Part shown: piece after piece, positions 7,824 to 16,782 of the stretch
How the letters are laid out: each line of letters opens with the position of its first letter
Position numbering within the stretch: the stretch's first letter is position 1
Source: UBA2365 sp964594045
GTDB lineage: Bacteria; Bacteroidota; Bacteroidia; Chitinophagales; Saprospiraceae
DNA length: 64,000 bases
Reading direction: 5' to 3'
NCBI GenBank assembly: GCA_964594045.1
Contig: CAZQKR010000004.1
Location: 62,001 to 126,000 of the forward strand
Notes under the pieces: generated by a model
Seen by the model: the letters and a program-made list of their open reading frames with translations, nothing else
Databases searched by the model: none
Told to the model about the DNA's origin: nothing
Made by a program: the position numbers and the translations under genes

Positions 7824-8669
7824 ATGAAAAAGTTATTCTTATTGGCAATCGTTGCTTTCGTGAGCATTTTTGCCGTTAATGCACAGGATTTGATCTCTGT
7901 TGCCGACCTTGCAAAAATTCAAAAAGATGCCAACGTGGTGATCGTATCTGCCGGAACAGATGCAGAATACAGTAAATCACACATCACCGGAGCACTTCAT
8001 GTCGCTTATACAGCATTTGACAAAACAGATAAGATCAAAGGTCTGTTGGTTTCTCCAGCCGAAATGGCAAAGATATTGGGTTCAAAAGGCGTTTCCGAAA
8101 AAAATAAGATCGTCGTTTATGATGAATTTGACGGAAGATATGCAGGAAGAATGTATTCATTACTTAAGTATCTGGGTGCAAAAGACGTAGTTATTCTGAA
8201 TGGAAATTTCGATGCCTGGAAAAAAGCGAGAAAGCCTATAACCAAAAACGTGACAAACTTTAAGAAAACTACCTTTACTCCGGCAGTTAATAATGCGTTC
8301 ATGGCAACCATGGCACAGGCAGAAGCTGCTGCAGGTAAGTCTAATGTGGTTTTGATCGACACCAGGGCTGCAGATGAATTTAAAGGTATTAAGGACAGTA
8401 AAGGTCACATGCCCGGAGCAATCAATATTGAATACAAGCAACTGCTGAATGCTGACGGCACCATCAAAAGTAAGGCAGATATTCAGAAAGTTTATTCCGC
8501 TAATGGAGTCAGCAAAGACAAGGAAGTTATTTTGTATTGCAGCACCGGGGTAAGGACCGGATTGCACTACCTCGCGCTGGTAGATATCCTGGGATACACC
8601 AAAGTGAAAGTCTACGATGGAGGTTACAACGAATATGTAGAAAAAAACCCTGCAAAAATCAAGAAGTAG
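7824..8669 (+). CDS. Secreted two-domain sulfurtransferase (thiosulfate sulfurtransferase type)
   Basis: A 281-residue protein with a signal peptide (cleavage near NAQ, residue 21) and two rhodanese domains. The C-terminal domain carries the active-site loop YCSTGVRT with the catalytic cysteine at 239. In the N-terminal domain the equivalent loop reads YDEFDGRYAGR with no cysteine, so it is structural, as in bovine rhodanese and the SseA/TST family. It lacks a lipobox and should be soluble in the periplasm. It follows the porin by 74 bases and is terminated by a strong hairpin. It probably completes a periplasmic sulfane-sulfur handling set with the two rhodanese lipoproteins upstream. Confidence 0.88.
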   Translation: MKKLFLLAIVAFVSIFAVNAQDLISVADLAKIQKDANVVIVSAGTDAEYSKSHITGALHVAYTAFDKTDKIKGLLVSPAEMAKILGSKGVSEKNKIVVYDEFDGRYAGRMYSLLKYLGAKDVVILNGNFDAWKKARKPITKNVTNFKKTTFTPAVNNAFMATMAQAEAAAGKSNVVLIDTRAADEFKGIKDSKGHMPGAINIEYKQLLNADGTIKSKADIQKVYSANGVSKDKEVILYCSTGVRTGLHYLALVDILGYTKVKVYDGGYNEYVEKNPAKIKK

Positions 8670-8699
8670 GATAATTGAAAACTTTTTCTATCGTAGAAG

Positions 8700-8738
8700 C
8701 CGGGTAAATACTTCAAAAGTGTTGCCCGGTTTTTTTTT
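8700..8738 (+). terminator. Intrinsic terminator after the sulfurtransferase gene
   Basis: An imperfect stem has outer arms CCGGG (8700-8704) and CCCGG (8725-8729), extended inwards by ...ACTT/AAGT.... A run of nine T follows. It starts about 30 bases after the stop codon. Confidence 0.85.
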
Positions 8739-8883
8739 GAAATAATTTCTGTATGCTCTAACGTATAAAAACCCTTCCCAATTATTTGCCGGTGTTCTTA
8801 TAAATTGTTGCTTGAAACACTTCATTTTTCGTCAATAATTGCACAACATCCGGTTCAGATTAAAATTATATCACTCATTGTTT

Positions 8884-8891
8884 TACATTTG
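8884..8891 (+). promoter_or_regulatory. Putative -7 element of pheS
   Basis: TACATTTG matches TAnnTTTG and lies 19 bases before the pheS ATG at 8911. No clear -33 box was seen. Confidence 0.4.
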
Positions 8892-8910
8892 CACGTTAAA
8901 ATAAAAAAAG

Positions 8911-9942
8911 ATGGATCCACTGAAGACAGCAAAGGAATTTCTTGAAAACATCAGAAATGAGGTCATTGAAAATACAGAAAATCTTGAGGCATTCAGACTG
9001 AAGTATCTCGCCACCAAAAATATCATCAAACCCTTGTTCGGTGCGATGAAGGACGTTGAAGGAGCGCACAGAAAGGAATTCGGATTGCTTCTGAATCAAT
9101 TGAAACAGGAAGCAGAAGATAAATTCCAGCATTGGAAACAGCATTTCGAACATCAGAAAAAGTCTGAAAATCAGGTGCATCTGGATCTCACGAGACCCGG
9201 AGATCCGGTGGTACTGGGTTCAAGACATCCGATCAGCATTGTGACCAACCGGATCATTGATATTTTTGTCAAGCTCGGATTCACAGTGGCGGAAAACAGG
9301 GAAGTTGAGGATGACTGGCACAATTTTACTGCCATGAATACTCCTCAGGACCATCCGGCGAGGGATATGCAGGATACTTTTTACCTGTTGAACAGCACAG
9401 AATATTTACTCAGAACGCATACTTCATCTGTTCAGGCAAGGGTCATGACTTCCCAAAAGCCACCTATCAGGATCATTGCTCCGGGCAGGGTTTACCGGAA
9501 TGAAACCATTTCTGCCCGGTCCCATGCGCAATTCCACCAGGTTGAAGGACTATATGTAGATAAAGGGGTTTCATTTGCAGATATGAAGCAGACTTTGCTT
9601 TATTTTGCTCAGGAAGTGTACGGTCCCGAAACAAAGATCAGGCTCAGACCCAGCTATTTCCCTTTTACAGAGCCCAGCGCTGAGATGGATGTCTGGATGG
9701 GTACCGAAACCGACAAAAATAAACGGCTTACCAAAGGGACCGGCTGGCTGGAAGTACTGGGTTGCGGCATGGTTGACCCTCAGGTGCTTGCCAATTGCGG
9801 GATCGATCCGGAGATATACACAGGCTTTGCATTCGGGATCGGAATTGAACGGTCCGCCATGCAACAGTTTGATGTGGGCGACATCAGGATGTTTTTTGAG
9901 AACGACCTCAGGTTCCTGAGTCAGTTTAAATCTGCTTTTTGA
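8911..9942 (+). CDS. pheS: Phenylalanyl-tRNA synthetase alpha subunit
   Basis: A 343-residue class II aminoacyl-tRNA synthetase alpha chain of normal length. Residues 1-~90 form the N-terminal coiled-coil arm that binds tRNA. The catalytic core follows, with class II motif 2 around RVYRNETISARSHAQFHQVE and motif 3 in GFAFGIGIERSAM (Gly-rich, ending in the conserved Arg). RPSYFPFTEPSAEMDV is characteristic of PheS. With PheT, encoded elsewhere, it charges tRNA-Phe in the cytoplasm. It stands alone downstream of a terminator; hisS follows after 126 bases. Confidence 0.97.
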   Translation: MDPLKTAKEFLENIRNEVIENTENLEAFRLKYLATKNIIKPLFGAMKDVEGAHRKEFGLLLNQLKQEAEDKFQHWKQHFEHQKKSENQVHLDLTRPGDPVVLGSRHPISIVTNRIIDIFVKLGFTVAENREVEDDWHNFTAMNTPQDHPARDMQDTFYLLNSTEYLLRTHTSSVQARVMTSQKPPIRIIAPGRVYRNETISARSHAQFHQVEGLYVDKGVSFADMKQTLLYFAQEVYGPETKIRLRPSYFPFTEPSAEMDVWMGTETDKNKRLTKGTGWLEVLGCGMVDPQVLANCGIDPEIYTGFAFGIGIERSAMQQFDVGDIRMFFENDLRFLSQFKSAF

Positions 9943-10068
9943 TCTTTTTCCTTTCCATAAGATGGTTCTTTGCATATCCTGAACCAGAAACTGATAAGGA
10001 AAATACAGTACACATAATTTTGGAAATTGCATTTACGCCTGGTACGTAAAGTAACAAAAAAATGATAA

Positions 10069-11424
10069 ATGGCAATAACTAACCCTCAGATCCCCAAAGG
10101 AACACGCGATTTTCTGCCTCAGGAGGTCATCCGGAGAAATTATATTTTTGATACAGTCAGGTATATTTTTGAAAAATTCGGCTTTTTCCCGATAGAAACT
10201 CCATGTTTTGAAAATCTGGAGACGCTGACCGGAAAGTACGGAGAAGAAGGAGACCGGCTGCTTTTCAAAATTCTGAACAGCGGCGATTTCCTGGCTAAAG
10301 CTGACCAGGAAGCACTGAAAACCATGAATTCAGTTGCGTTGACCTCTTCCATAGCAAAAAAAGGTTTGCGCTATGATCTGACCGTGCCATTTGCCAGGTT
10401 TGTGGTCCAGCATCAAAACGAACTTGTTTTTCCTTTCAAAAGGTATCAGATCCAGCAGGTCTGGCGCGCAGACAGACCACAAAAAGGCAGATATCAGGAA
10501 TTCTTTCAGTGCGATGTGGATGTGATCGGGTCAGATTCCCTGATGTATGAAGCTGAGCTGGTTCAGATATATGATCAGGTTTTTGCCAGACTCGGCATTG
10601 ATGTGCGGATTGTCATCAACAACAGAAAAATCCTGGTCGGGATAGCTGAGGCTTGCGGTATCTCGGACCTGTTCACAGAAATGACCATTGCCATTGACAA
10701 ACTGGATAAAATGACCGAAACCGGGGTGATTTCGGAAATGGAGTCCAAAGGAATTCCCGGACATGCTGCACACACGGTGCTGGAATTGCTCAAAACAGAA
10801 TCTCTGGACAGGCTTGCTGACTCGATCAATACGAGTCAATCCGGATTGGAAGGTATTGAAGAGATCAGAAAAGTGATGTCTTACCTGGATCATACCAATC
10901 TGAAGAACAAGTTGGTCTTTGAACCTTCCCTGGCGCGTGGATTGAATTATTATACCGGATGCATTTTTGAAGTTAAATCTACCCGCACCGGAATGGGCAG
11001 CCTGGGAGGTGGTGGCAGGTATGATGATCTGACAGCAGTTTTTGGCAAACCGGACATGTCTGGTGTTGGTATATCTTTCGGTGCCGAAAGGATATACGAT
11101 CTGATGGTGGAACAAGCACTTTTCCCTCCGGACCTGGATACAGGAATCAGGGTGTTATTCATCGCATTTGATGAACCAACGCATCAATATGCCTTTAGCC
11201 TGGCAGGCAGACTGAGGGATCAGTCGATCAAAACCGATGTCTACCCGGAATATGGGAAAATGAAAAAACAGATGAAATTTGCCAATGCCATCAATGTACC
11301 TTTACTTGTCATCATTGGTGAAGAGGAGATGCAGACCGGCTTGCTCACAGTCAAGGATATGAAAAGTGGAGAACAGAAAAAAATGGTGATTTCTGAATTG
11401 CTTCAATTCCTTATACCGGAATGA
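10069..11424 (+). CDS. hisS: Histidyl-tRNA synthetase
   Basis: A 451-residue class II synthetase. Motif 1 lies near the N-terminus (KGTRDFLPQE). Motif 2 is in VWRADRPQKGRYQEFFQCD. The histidine-specific signature is LARGLNYYTGCIFE, and motif 3 is GGGGRYDDL followed by GVGISFGAERI. The C-terminal ~100 residues form the anticodon-binding domain. It charges tRNA-His in the cytoplasm. The core is complete and of typical length. It probably forms a housekeeping unit with pheS upstream. Confidence 0.97.
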   Translation: MAITNPQIPKGTRDFLPQEVIRRNYIFDTVRYIFEKFGFFPIETPCFENLETLTGKYGEEGDRLLFKILNSGDFLAKADQEALKTMNSVALTSSIAKKGLRYDLTVPFARFVVQHQNELVFPFKRYQIQQVWRADRPQKGRYQEFFQCDVDVIGSDSLMYEAELVQIYDQVFARLGIDVRIVINNRKILVGIAEACGISDLFTEMTIAIDKLDKMTETGVISEMESKGIPGHAAHTVLELLKTESLDRLADSINTSQSGLEGIEEIRKVMSYLDHTNLKNKLVFEPSLARGLNYYTGCIFEVKSTRTGMGSLGGGGRYDDLTAVFGKPDMSGVGISFGAERIYDLMVEQALFPPDLDTGIRVLFIAFDEPTHQYAFSLAGRLRDQSIKTDVYPEYGKMKKQMKFANAINVPLLVIIGEEEMQTGLLTVKDMKSGEQKKMVISELLQFLIPE

Positions 11425-11534
11425 TTCCGGATTTGAATCTGCCATTTAAAATTGGTTTTTTCGGGTATTGATCCGGATCTGATCGCAGAAAAGGTACTTG
11501 CAATGTTACCTGTTGGCATAAAATAACCGGCCTG

Positions 11535-12578
11535 ATGGCCTATAATATGATTGAAAAGCTTTCTCCAGAAAAGTTTTTGATGCAGATGTCAGATGCTGCA
11601 GTGATTGATGTCAGATCTCCGGCTGAATTTGCATCAGGGCACATTCCCGGTAGCTTCAATATACCTTTGTTCGAAAATGAAGAGAGGGCGGAGATCGGTA
11701 CCATTTACAAAAATAAGGGCAAGCAGCATGCTGTGGAAAGGGGACTGGAAATTGTCGGCCCGAAAATGGCCGGTTTTGTTCGCCAGGCCCGCAAGATCGC
11801 ACAAAGCAGAAAAGTGCTGATGTATTGCTGGCGGGGAGGAATGAGAAGTGGCAGCATGGCCTGGCTTTTAGAGACTGCCGGCATTCCGGTAACTTTACTG
11901 CAGGATGGTTACAAGGGTTTCCGGCAATACGGCAAAAATGCATTGACTTTTCCTGCACCACTGATCGTGATAGGCGGATTTACAGGCAGTGGAAAAACCA
12001 AGGTGCTCAAAGCGATTGAACAAAAAGGCGAACAGGTGCTGGATATTGAAGAACTGGCTCGTCATCGTGGTTCTTCTTTCGGCGCCATAGGGAGAGAATT
12101 TCAGAAAACAAACGAGCAGTTTGAGAATGATCTTATCATGAAATGGCTGTCATTTGACCACAACAGGATCATTTGGGTGGAAGATGAGAGCAGGATCCTG
12201 GGTTCGAATCATATACCTGAAGAAATTTATGCTCGTATCAGGGAATCCTGCGTGTATAAACTTGAAATACCGAAATCTGAACGTGTGAAAAATCTGGTTG
12301 ATGACTATTCAGTTTATGATCCTCATCAGCTGGAAGCAGCTGTATTGCGCATTCAGAGTAAACTGGGAGGATTGGCAACCAGAGAAGCATTGAATGCCCT
12401 GGAAGAAGGAAATTTTGCCCGGGTCGCCTCTATTTCTCTTGATTATTATGATAAAACATACAATTTCGGGCTTTCGAAAAGAAGTCCTGAGAGCATTACC
12501 TCTTTTGATTTTGAGGTTTTTAACCCGGATGAAATAGCGGAAACGCTCATTCGTTATGCAAAAAAATTTGTAATATGA
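11535..12578 (+). CDS. mnmH: tRNA 2-selenouridine synthase
   Basis: A 347-residue protein (also called SelU/YbbB). The N-terminal rhodanese domain (~5-130) has its catalytic loop YCWRGGMRS with Cys98. A P-loop domain follows with GGFTGSGKT at 147-155. This order is diagnostic of MnmH, which converts (geranyl-)2-thiouridine at the wobble position of tRNA-Lys, -Glu and -Gln to 2-selenouridine using selenophosphate. The first ATG at 11535 is used; a second ATG at 11547 is an alternative. The last codons overlap the next gene by four bases (ATGA-type junction), coupling it to the enzyme that makes selenophosphate. Confidence 0.93.
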   Translation: MAYNMIEKLSPEKFLMQMSDAAVIDVRSPAEFASGHIPGSFNIPLFENEERAEIGTIYKNKGKQHAVERGLEIVGPKMAGFVRQARKIAQSRKVLMYCWRGGMRSGSMAWLLETAGIPVTLLQDGYKGFRQYGKNALTFPAPLIVIGGFTGSGKTKVLKAIEQKGEQVLDIEELARHRGSSFGAIGREFQKTNEQFENDLIMKWLSFDHNRIIWVEDESRILGSNHIPEEIYARIRESCVYKLEIPKSERVKNLVDDYSVYDPHQLEAAVLRIQSKLGGLATREALNALEEGNFARVASISLDYYDKTYNFGLSKRSPESITSFDFEVFNPDEIAETLIRYAKKFVI

Positions 12579-14761
12579 TCTACCTTGATTACAATGCAAG
12601 CACCCCTTTGGACAAAGAGGTTATTGAAGCGATGAAACCTGTCCTGGAAAAGGTTTTTGGCAATCCTTCCAGCGTACACAGGGTAGGGATTGAAGCGAAA
12701 ATGCTGGTTGAGAAGGCCAGAGCTCAGGTGGCCGGACTGATCAATTGTGATCCTTCCGAACTGATCTTTACCAGCGGAGGAACAGAGTCCAATAATTTTG
12801 CGATCAAAGGTGCCGCATTAGCAGGCAGATCCGGGGGAAATCACATCATCACCACAGCGATTGAACATCCGGCGGTCATGGAAGTTTGCCATTACCTGGA
12901 AAGAACCGGATTCAGGCTCACGGTTGTTGAAGTGGATGAATCTGGTGTAGTTGATCCGGCAAGCATTGAAGCCGCCATCAGGCCGGATACTATATTGATA
13001 TCTGTGATGCATGCCAACAATGAAACAGGTACCATTCAGGACATCCGTGCGATAGCAGCAATTGCCAGAAAAAACAACATTTTGCTCCATTGTGATGCGG
13101 CCCAGTCTGCAGGTAAGATCAGAACTGATGTCAAAGAATTGGGCGTTGACCTTTTGAGCATTGCCGGGCATAAGTTGTACGGACCAAAAGGCGTAGGCGC
13201 TTTGTATATCAGATCAGGTACGAAGCTCGAAAAACTGATGCACGGGGCAAATCATGAACAGAATCTGAGGGCCGGAACTGAGAATGTCCTGGAAATCGTC
13301 GGATTGGGTAAAGCTTGTGAGATCGCGGGAAAAGAGTTGGAAAAATTTGGGGAACACACCTTAAGGTTGCGCGAAAAATTGTATTCCGGCCTCAGACAGG
13401 CTTTGCCCGAAATCAAAATGAACGGACACAGGGAAAAGTGTCTTCCCAATACACTGAGCATATCTTTCCCGGGTGTGGAGGCCAATACTCTGGTCAGCAG
13501 ATTGGACAATATTGCTGTTTCAGCAGGAGCCGCATGCCACGCAGAACATGTTGACGTTTCAGACGTGCTCAAGGCAATGAAAATTCCGGTACATTTTGCC
13601 ATGGGAACCATCAGGTTTTCTCTGGGCAAGTTTACAACTGATGAGGAAATCGATCAGGCGCTTGGCCAGATCATTCCTGTGGTAAAATCGCTGATCAATC
13701 CGGAAAAAAGTGTTGAAACGGGCCGGGAAGAGATCAGGTTGACACAATTTACACACGGGCTTGGATGTGCCTGTAAGATACAGCCCCAGGTTTTGGAGAC
13801 CATACTCAGAAAACTGCCAAAAGCGGTACATCCTGATATTTTGGTAGGTGTGGAGACATCTGATGATGCAACGGTTTACCGGATCAACGATGAACAGGCG
13901 ATTGTGCAAACGCTGGATTTTTTCACACCCATTGTGGATGATCCCTATGATTTTGGCGCTATCGCGGCAGCCAATGCACTGAGTGACATCTATGCGATGG
14001 GAGCTCAGCCGCTTTTTGCTCAGAATATAGTGGCTTTTCCGCAGTATACACTGCCGATGAGTGTTTTGGAAGAAATACTCAAAGGTGCATCTGATAAAGT
14101 TGCCGAAGCGGGTATTTTTACCCTGGGCGGCCACACGATTGAAGATAATGAGCCTAAATTTGGCCTTGTGGTGACTGGTATGGTCCGTCCGGACAAATTG
14201 TTGAAAAATGTCGGGGCGAAACCGGGAGACGGACTGATCATCACCAAGGCTTTGGGAACCGGGATTTTGTCCACAGCGATGAAAAGAGGCGCCCTGTCAA
14301 ATGAAACAAGGGATAAACTGGTGAAGCAGATGAGCACACTTAATGACAAGGCGGCAAAGATCATGGCCGGTTATCAGATCAGCGCCTGCACCGACGTGAC
14401 CGGATTTGGACTTTTGGGACATTTACTGGAAATGAGTTCAGGGTCGAAATGCGATGTTACCCTTCAGTTTGCCGAAATCCCTTTGATGGATGAGGCGATG
14501 AGTCTGGCAACTGCAGGGATCTATCCTGGCGGAAGCGCAGCCAACCTGGAGCACGTGAGGTCCCATGTCGATTTTGGTATGCTGAATCAGTCTGGAATGA
14601 TGATCCTTGCAGATGCACAAACTTCAGGCGGACTGTTGATCGCTGTGGATCCTTCAGATGAAAAATACCTGCTCGGAACATTGCAGAATACCGGGATCGG
14701 GGATGCAAGACTTATCGGCAGATTTACTGGTCATGGTAAAGGGAATATTCAGGTGGTTTGA
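12575..14761 (+). CDS. selD: Bifunctional cysteine desulfurase / selenide, water dikinase
   Basis: A 728-residue fusion. Residues 1-~375 form a NifS/IscS-class aminotransferase fold: the PLP lysine is Lys200 in AGHKLYGPKG and the persulfide/selenide cysteine is Cys321 in GAACHAEH. Residues ~385-728 form a complete SelD. Its N-terminal HGLGCACKI loop has Cys398 at the position of catalytic Cys/Sec17 of E. coli SelD and Lys401 at Lys20. DLLSIAGHK and the ATP-binding SelD segments (DFFTPIVDDPYDFGAIAAAN, GGHTIEDNEPKFGLVVTG) are intact. The likely activity is release of Se from selenocysteine and direct phosphorylation to selenophosphate for the MnmH encoded immediately upstream. The fusion has Cys, not Sec. 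No selA, selB or tRNA-Sec is in the window. Confidence 0.93.
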   Translation: MIYLDYNASTPLDKEVIEAMKPVLEKVFGNPSSVHRVGIEAKMLVEKARAQVAGLINCDPSELIFTSGGTESNNFAIKGAALAGRSGGNHIITTAIEHPAVMEVCHYLERTGFRLTVVEVDESGVVDPASIEAAIRPDTILISVMHANNETGTIQDIRAIAAIARKNNILLHCDAAQSAGKIRTDVKELGVDLLSIAGHKLYGPKGVGALYIRSGTKLEKLMHGANHEQNLRAGTENVLEIVGLGKACEIAGKELEKFGEHTLRLREKLYSGLRQALPEIKMNGHREKCLPNTLSISFPGVEANTLVSRLDNIAVSAGAACHAEHVDVSDVLKAMKIPVHFAMGTIRFSLGKFTTDEEIDQALGQIIPVVKSLINPEKSVETGREEIRLTQFTHGLGCACKIQPQVLETILRKLPKAVHPDILVGVETSDDATVYRINDEQAIVQTLDFFTPIVDDPYDFGAIAAANALSDIYAMGAQPLFAQNIVAFPQYTLPMSVLEEILKGASDKVAEAGIFTLGGHTIEDNEPKFGLVVTGMVRPDKLLKNVGAKPGDGLIITKALGTGILSTAMKRGALSNETRDKLVKQMSTLNDKAAKIMAGYQISACTDVTGFGLLGHLLEMSSGSKCDVTLQFAEIPLMDEAMSLATAGIYPGGSAANLEHVRSHVDFGMLNQSGMMILADAQTSGGLLIAVDPSDEKYLLGTLQNTGIGDARLIGRFTGHGKGNIQVV

Positions 14762-14909
14762 AACAATGCAGGAATTTCCGGATCATTGCAAAACGAAAAT
14801 TTTCCGGGAAAAATAAAAGTCAGGGGAGGCAATGAGAATTTCTAAAGATGATATTTTTTTGTTTCAAAATAAATGTCTTATTTTGTGCCTGACAAAAAAA
14901 TCTAATAGC

Positions 14910-15035
14910 ATGGCAAATTTGAACAGAGATTACGGAAATGGCAAAGAGTTTTTAATTTGGTTTTTACTTTTTGCAGTTGCTTTGGTTTTATTGATCATCT
15001 GGATATATCATCTCAATTTTAGAATGATATTTTGA
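14910..15035 (+). CDS. Possible 41-residue single-pass membrane protein
   Basis: The frame gives a short hydrophilic N-terminus (MANLNRDYGNGKEF) and one strong transmembrane helix (LIWFLLFAVALVLLIIWI), then a short tail. A longer in-frame ATG exists at 14832, but its leader has no recognisable character. The hydrophobic pattern suggests a real small membrane peptide. No homologue was recognised and the RBS is unclear. Confidence 0.35.
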   Translation: MANLNRDYGNGKEFLIWFLLFAVALVLLIIWIYHLNFRMIF

Positions 15036-15583
15036 TCATTATCGATTAACCCTTCATCCTTGTCCTTTTATTTCAGACCTCAGGCTGAGTTTGTCATGCT
15101 GAATTCACCGCTTCGGAAGGTCTGACAGCTTTTCACAAACATCAGGTCACACCATTATGGTTGTTTCATGAACCATCTTCAGTTTATGGTGTTTTTTTCG
15201 GTGTATTTCATTTTGGATTGGTATCAAATTAAGGGTTTGATCAGGTCTGTTTGATTCAATTGCCTATTTTCTGTATTTGCACGTAGAAAATGAAGCAATG
15301 ATTAGTATAAAACTACGGAATACAGGATATTTGCAGGCTGAAAAAATCGGCTGGAGGATTGAGTGATGCTTCATAGGATCGGACAGTTTTTGATATAGTC
15401 GGACACTTTAAAGTCAGTTGACACATGATTTTTCCAGTTAGTGGGATCATTTATTCCTTGTGCTGTGCTTCAATTGATCATCAAATGTTTGGAATTTGCA
15501 GGATGCATCACTTAAATTATACATATTTCAATATATAGATCATTTAAATAAAATAAGTTATTACAAAATAATTTTCATATAGT
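15036..15583. other. Intergenic region upstream of the RND efflux operon
   Basis: No gene of normal size is present. Near 15089-15123 lies a GTCATGCTGAATTC...GAAGG stretch that looks like a short interspersed repeat. At about 15273 TGTATTTGCACG resembles the sequence around the pheS -7 element and could be a promoter. It is followed only by a 22-codon frame (15299-15367). No TetR-type regulator, often found beside such operons, is seen here. Confidence 0.4.
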
Positions 15584-16696
15584 ATGAGGAAATGGATTAT
15601 TTCATTAAGTGCCTTGGTTCTGTTGGCGATTTCGATCATAGCAGCGAGGCACATGGCGAACAGCAAGAAAGTGATACCAAAAGTGGACAATATAAACGAG
15701 GTTTCGGTTTATGTGGAAGAGGTGAAAAACTCCAGTATTCCGGTAAAAATCCTTGCCAGCGGTCAGGTCGAAGCCAGAAATAAGATCGAAGTCTATTCTG
15801 AGGTTCAGGGTATTATGGAGAGTGGGGCGCGTCCATTTTTGGAGGGCACTTTTTTTCAGGAGGGTGATTTGTTGCTCAAGATCAATACAGAAGAATTTGA
15901 GTCTTCCCTGAAGGCGCAAAAAAGCAGTTTCTTCAATCAGTTGGTTGGTATGATGCCCGACCTGACAATGGATTTTCCTTCTTCAGCTGAAAAATGGAAT
16001 CAATACATCAGGAATTTTTCCATGGACAGACCTGTCAGGGAGCTTCCGGCTCAGGCCACCGAGCAGGAGAAGTATTATCTGGCAACCAAAGGGATTTTTA
16101 CCAGCTTCTACAATCTCAAAAATCTTGAAGTCCGGTTGGCCAAGCACAGGATCCGTGCGCCATTTTCAGGTTATGTTACGGATGTCATGGTGAAGCCCGG
16201 AACATTGATCAGGCCTGGTCAGAAGCTGGGTGAATTTGTATCCCACAACGTATTTGAACTTAAAGTCCCTGTTAATGCCGGTGATGAAAAATTTCTTTCC
16301 ATTGGGAAAAAGGTGGAAGTGCATAATATTGAAAGGACCAAATCCCTGACCGGGAAAGTTATCAGGATCAATAAGAAACTTAATACAACTACCCAGAGTA
16401 TTGTTGCCGTGATCGAGCTGATCGATCCGGAGTTAAGAGACGGAATGTTCATGGAGGCAGAACTGGATGCAAAAGTGCTGAATAATGTGGTACAGATTTC
16501 AAGGAAGTTACTCCAGGCCGACAACAAGGTTTTTGTGGTTCAGGACAGCATTTTGGCCGGTATTCCGGTCGAACCGGTATATTTTAATAATGACGGAACA
16601 GCCCTGGTGAAAAATTTACCCGATGGTAGTCTTTTGTTGAGTCAGGCAGTACCTGGTGCCCACGAAGGAATGAAGGTTACGGTTCTGGAAGACTGA
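15584..16696 (+). CDS. RND efflux periplasmic adaptor (HlyD/AcrA family)
   Basis: A 370-residue membrane fusion protein. Residues ~5-22 form an N-terminal membrane anchor. A split lipoyl/barrel-sandwich domain is seen in the first half (SVYVEEV...SGQVEARNKIEVYSEVQG) and its return strand at IRAPFSGYVTDVMVKPGTLI. A short helical hairpin lies between them, and beta-barrel and membrane-proximal domains follow. It should bridge the inner-membrane pump encoded next (86-base gap) and the TolC-like channel after that. This is the first gene of a three-gene efflux operon. The substrate cannot be told from sequence. Confidence 0.9.
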   Translation: MRKWIISLSALVLLAISIIAARHMANSKKVIPKVDNINEVSVYVEEVKNSSIPVKILASGQVEARNKIEVYSEVQGIMESGARPFLEGTFFQEGDLLLKINTEEFESSLKAQKSSFFNQLVGMMPDLTMDFPSSAEKWNQYIRNFSMDRPVRELPAQATEQEKYYLATKGIFTSFYNLKNLEVRLAKHRIRAPFSGYVTDVMVKPGTLIRPGQKLGEFVSHNVFELKVPVNAGDEKFLSIGKKVEVHNIERTKSLTGKVIRINKKLNTTTQSIVAVIELIDPELRDGMFMEAELDAKVLNNVVQISRKLLQADNKVFVVQDSILAGIPVEPVYFNNDGTALVKNLPDGSLLLSQAVPGAHEGMKVTVLED

Positions 16697-16782
16697 CACC
16701 GGACTGAACCTTGAATTAAGTGTTTGAGCTTGTGCGGTAAACATTAAGAATACCGGCCGGCTGTACAAATAAAGTTAAATCG

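Noticed and set aside
10531..11115. 194-codon minus-strand frame
   Set aside because: Antisense to hisS, whose class II motifs are all intact.
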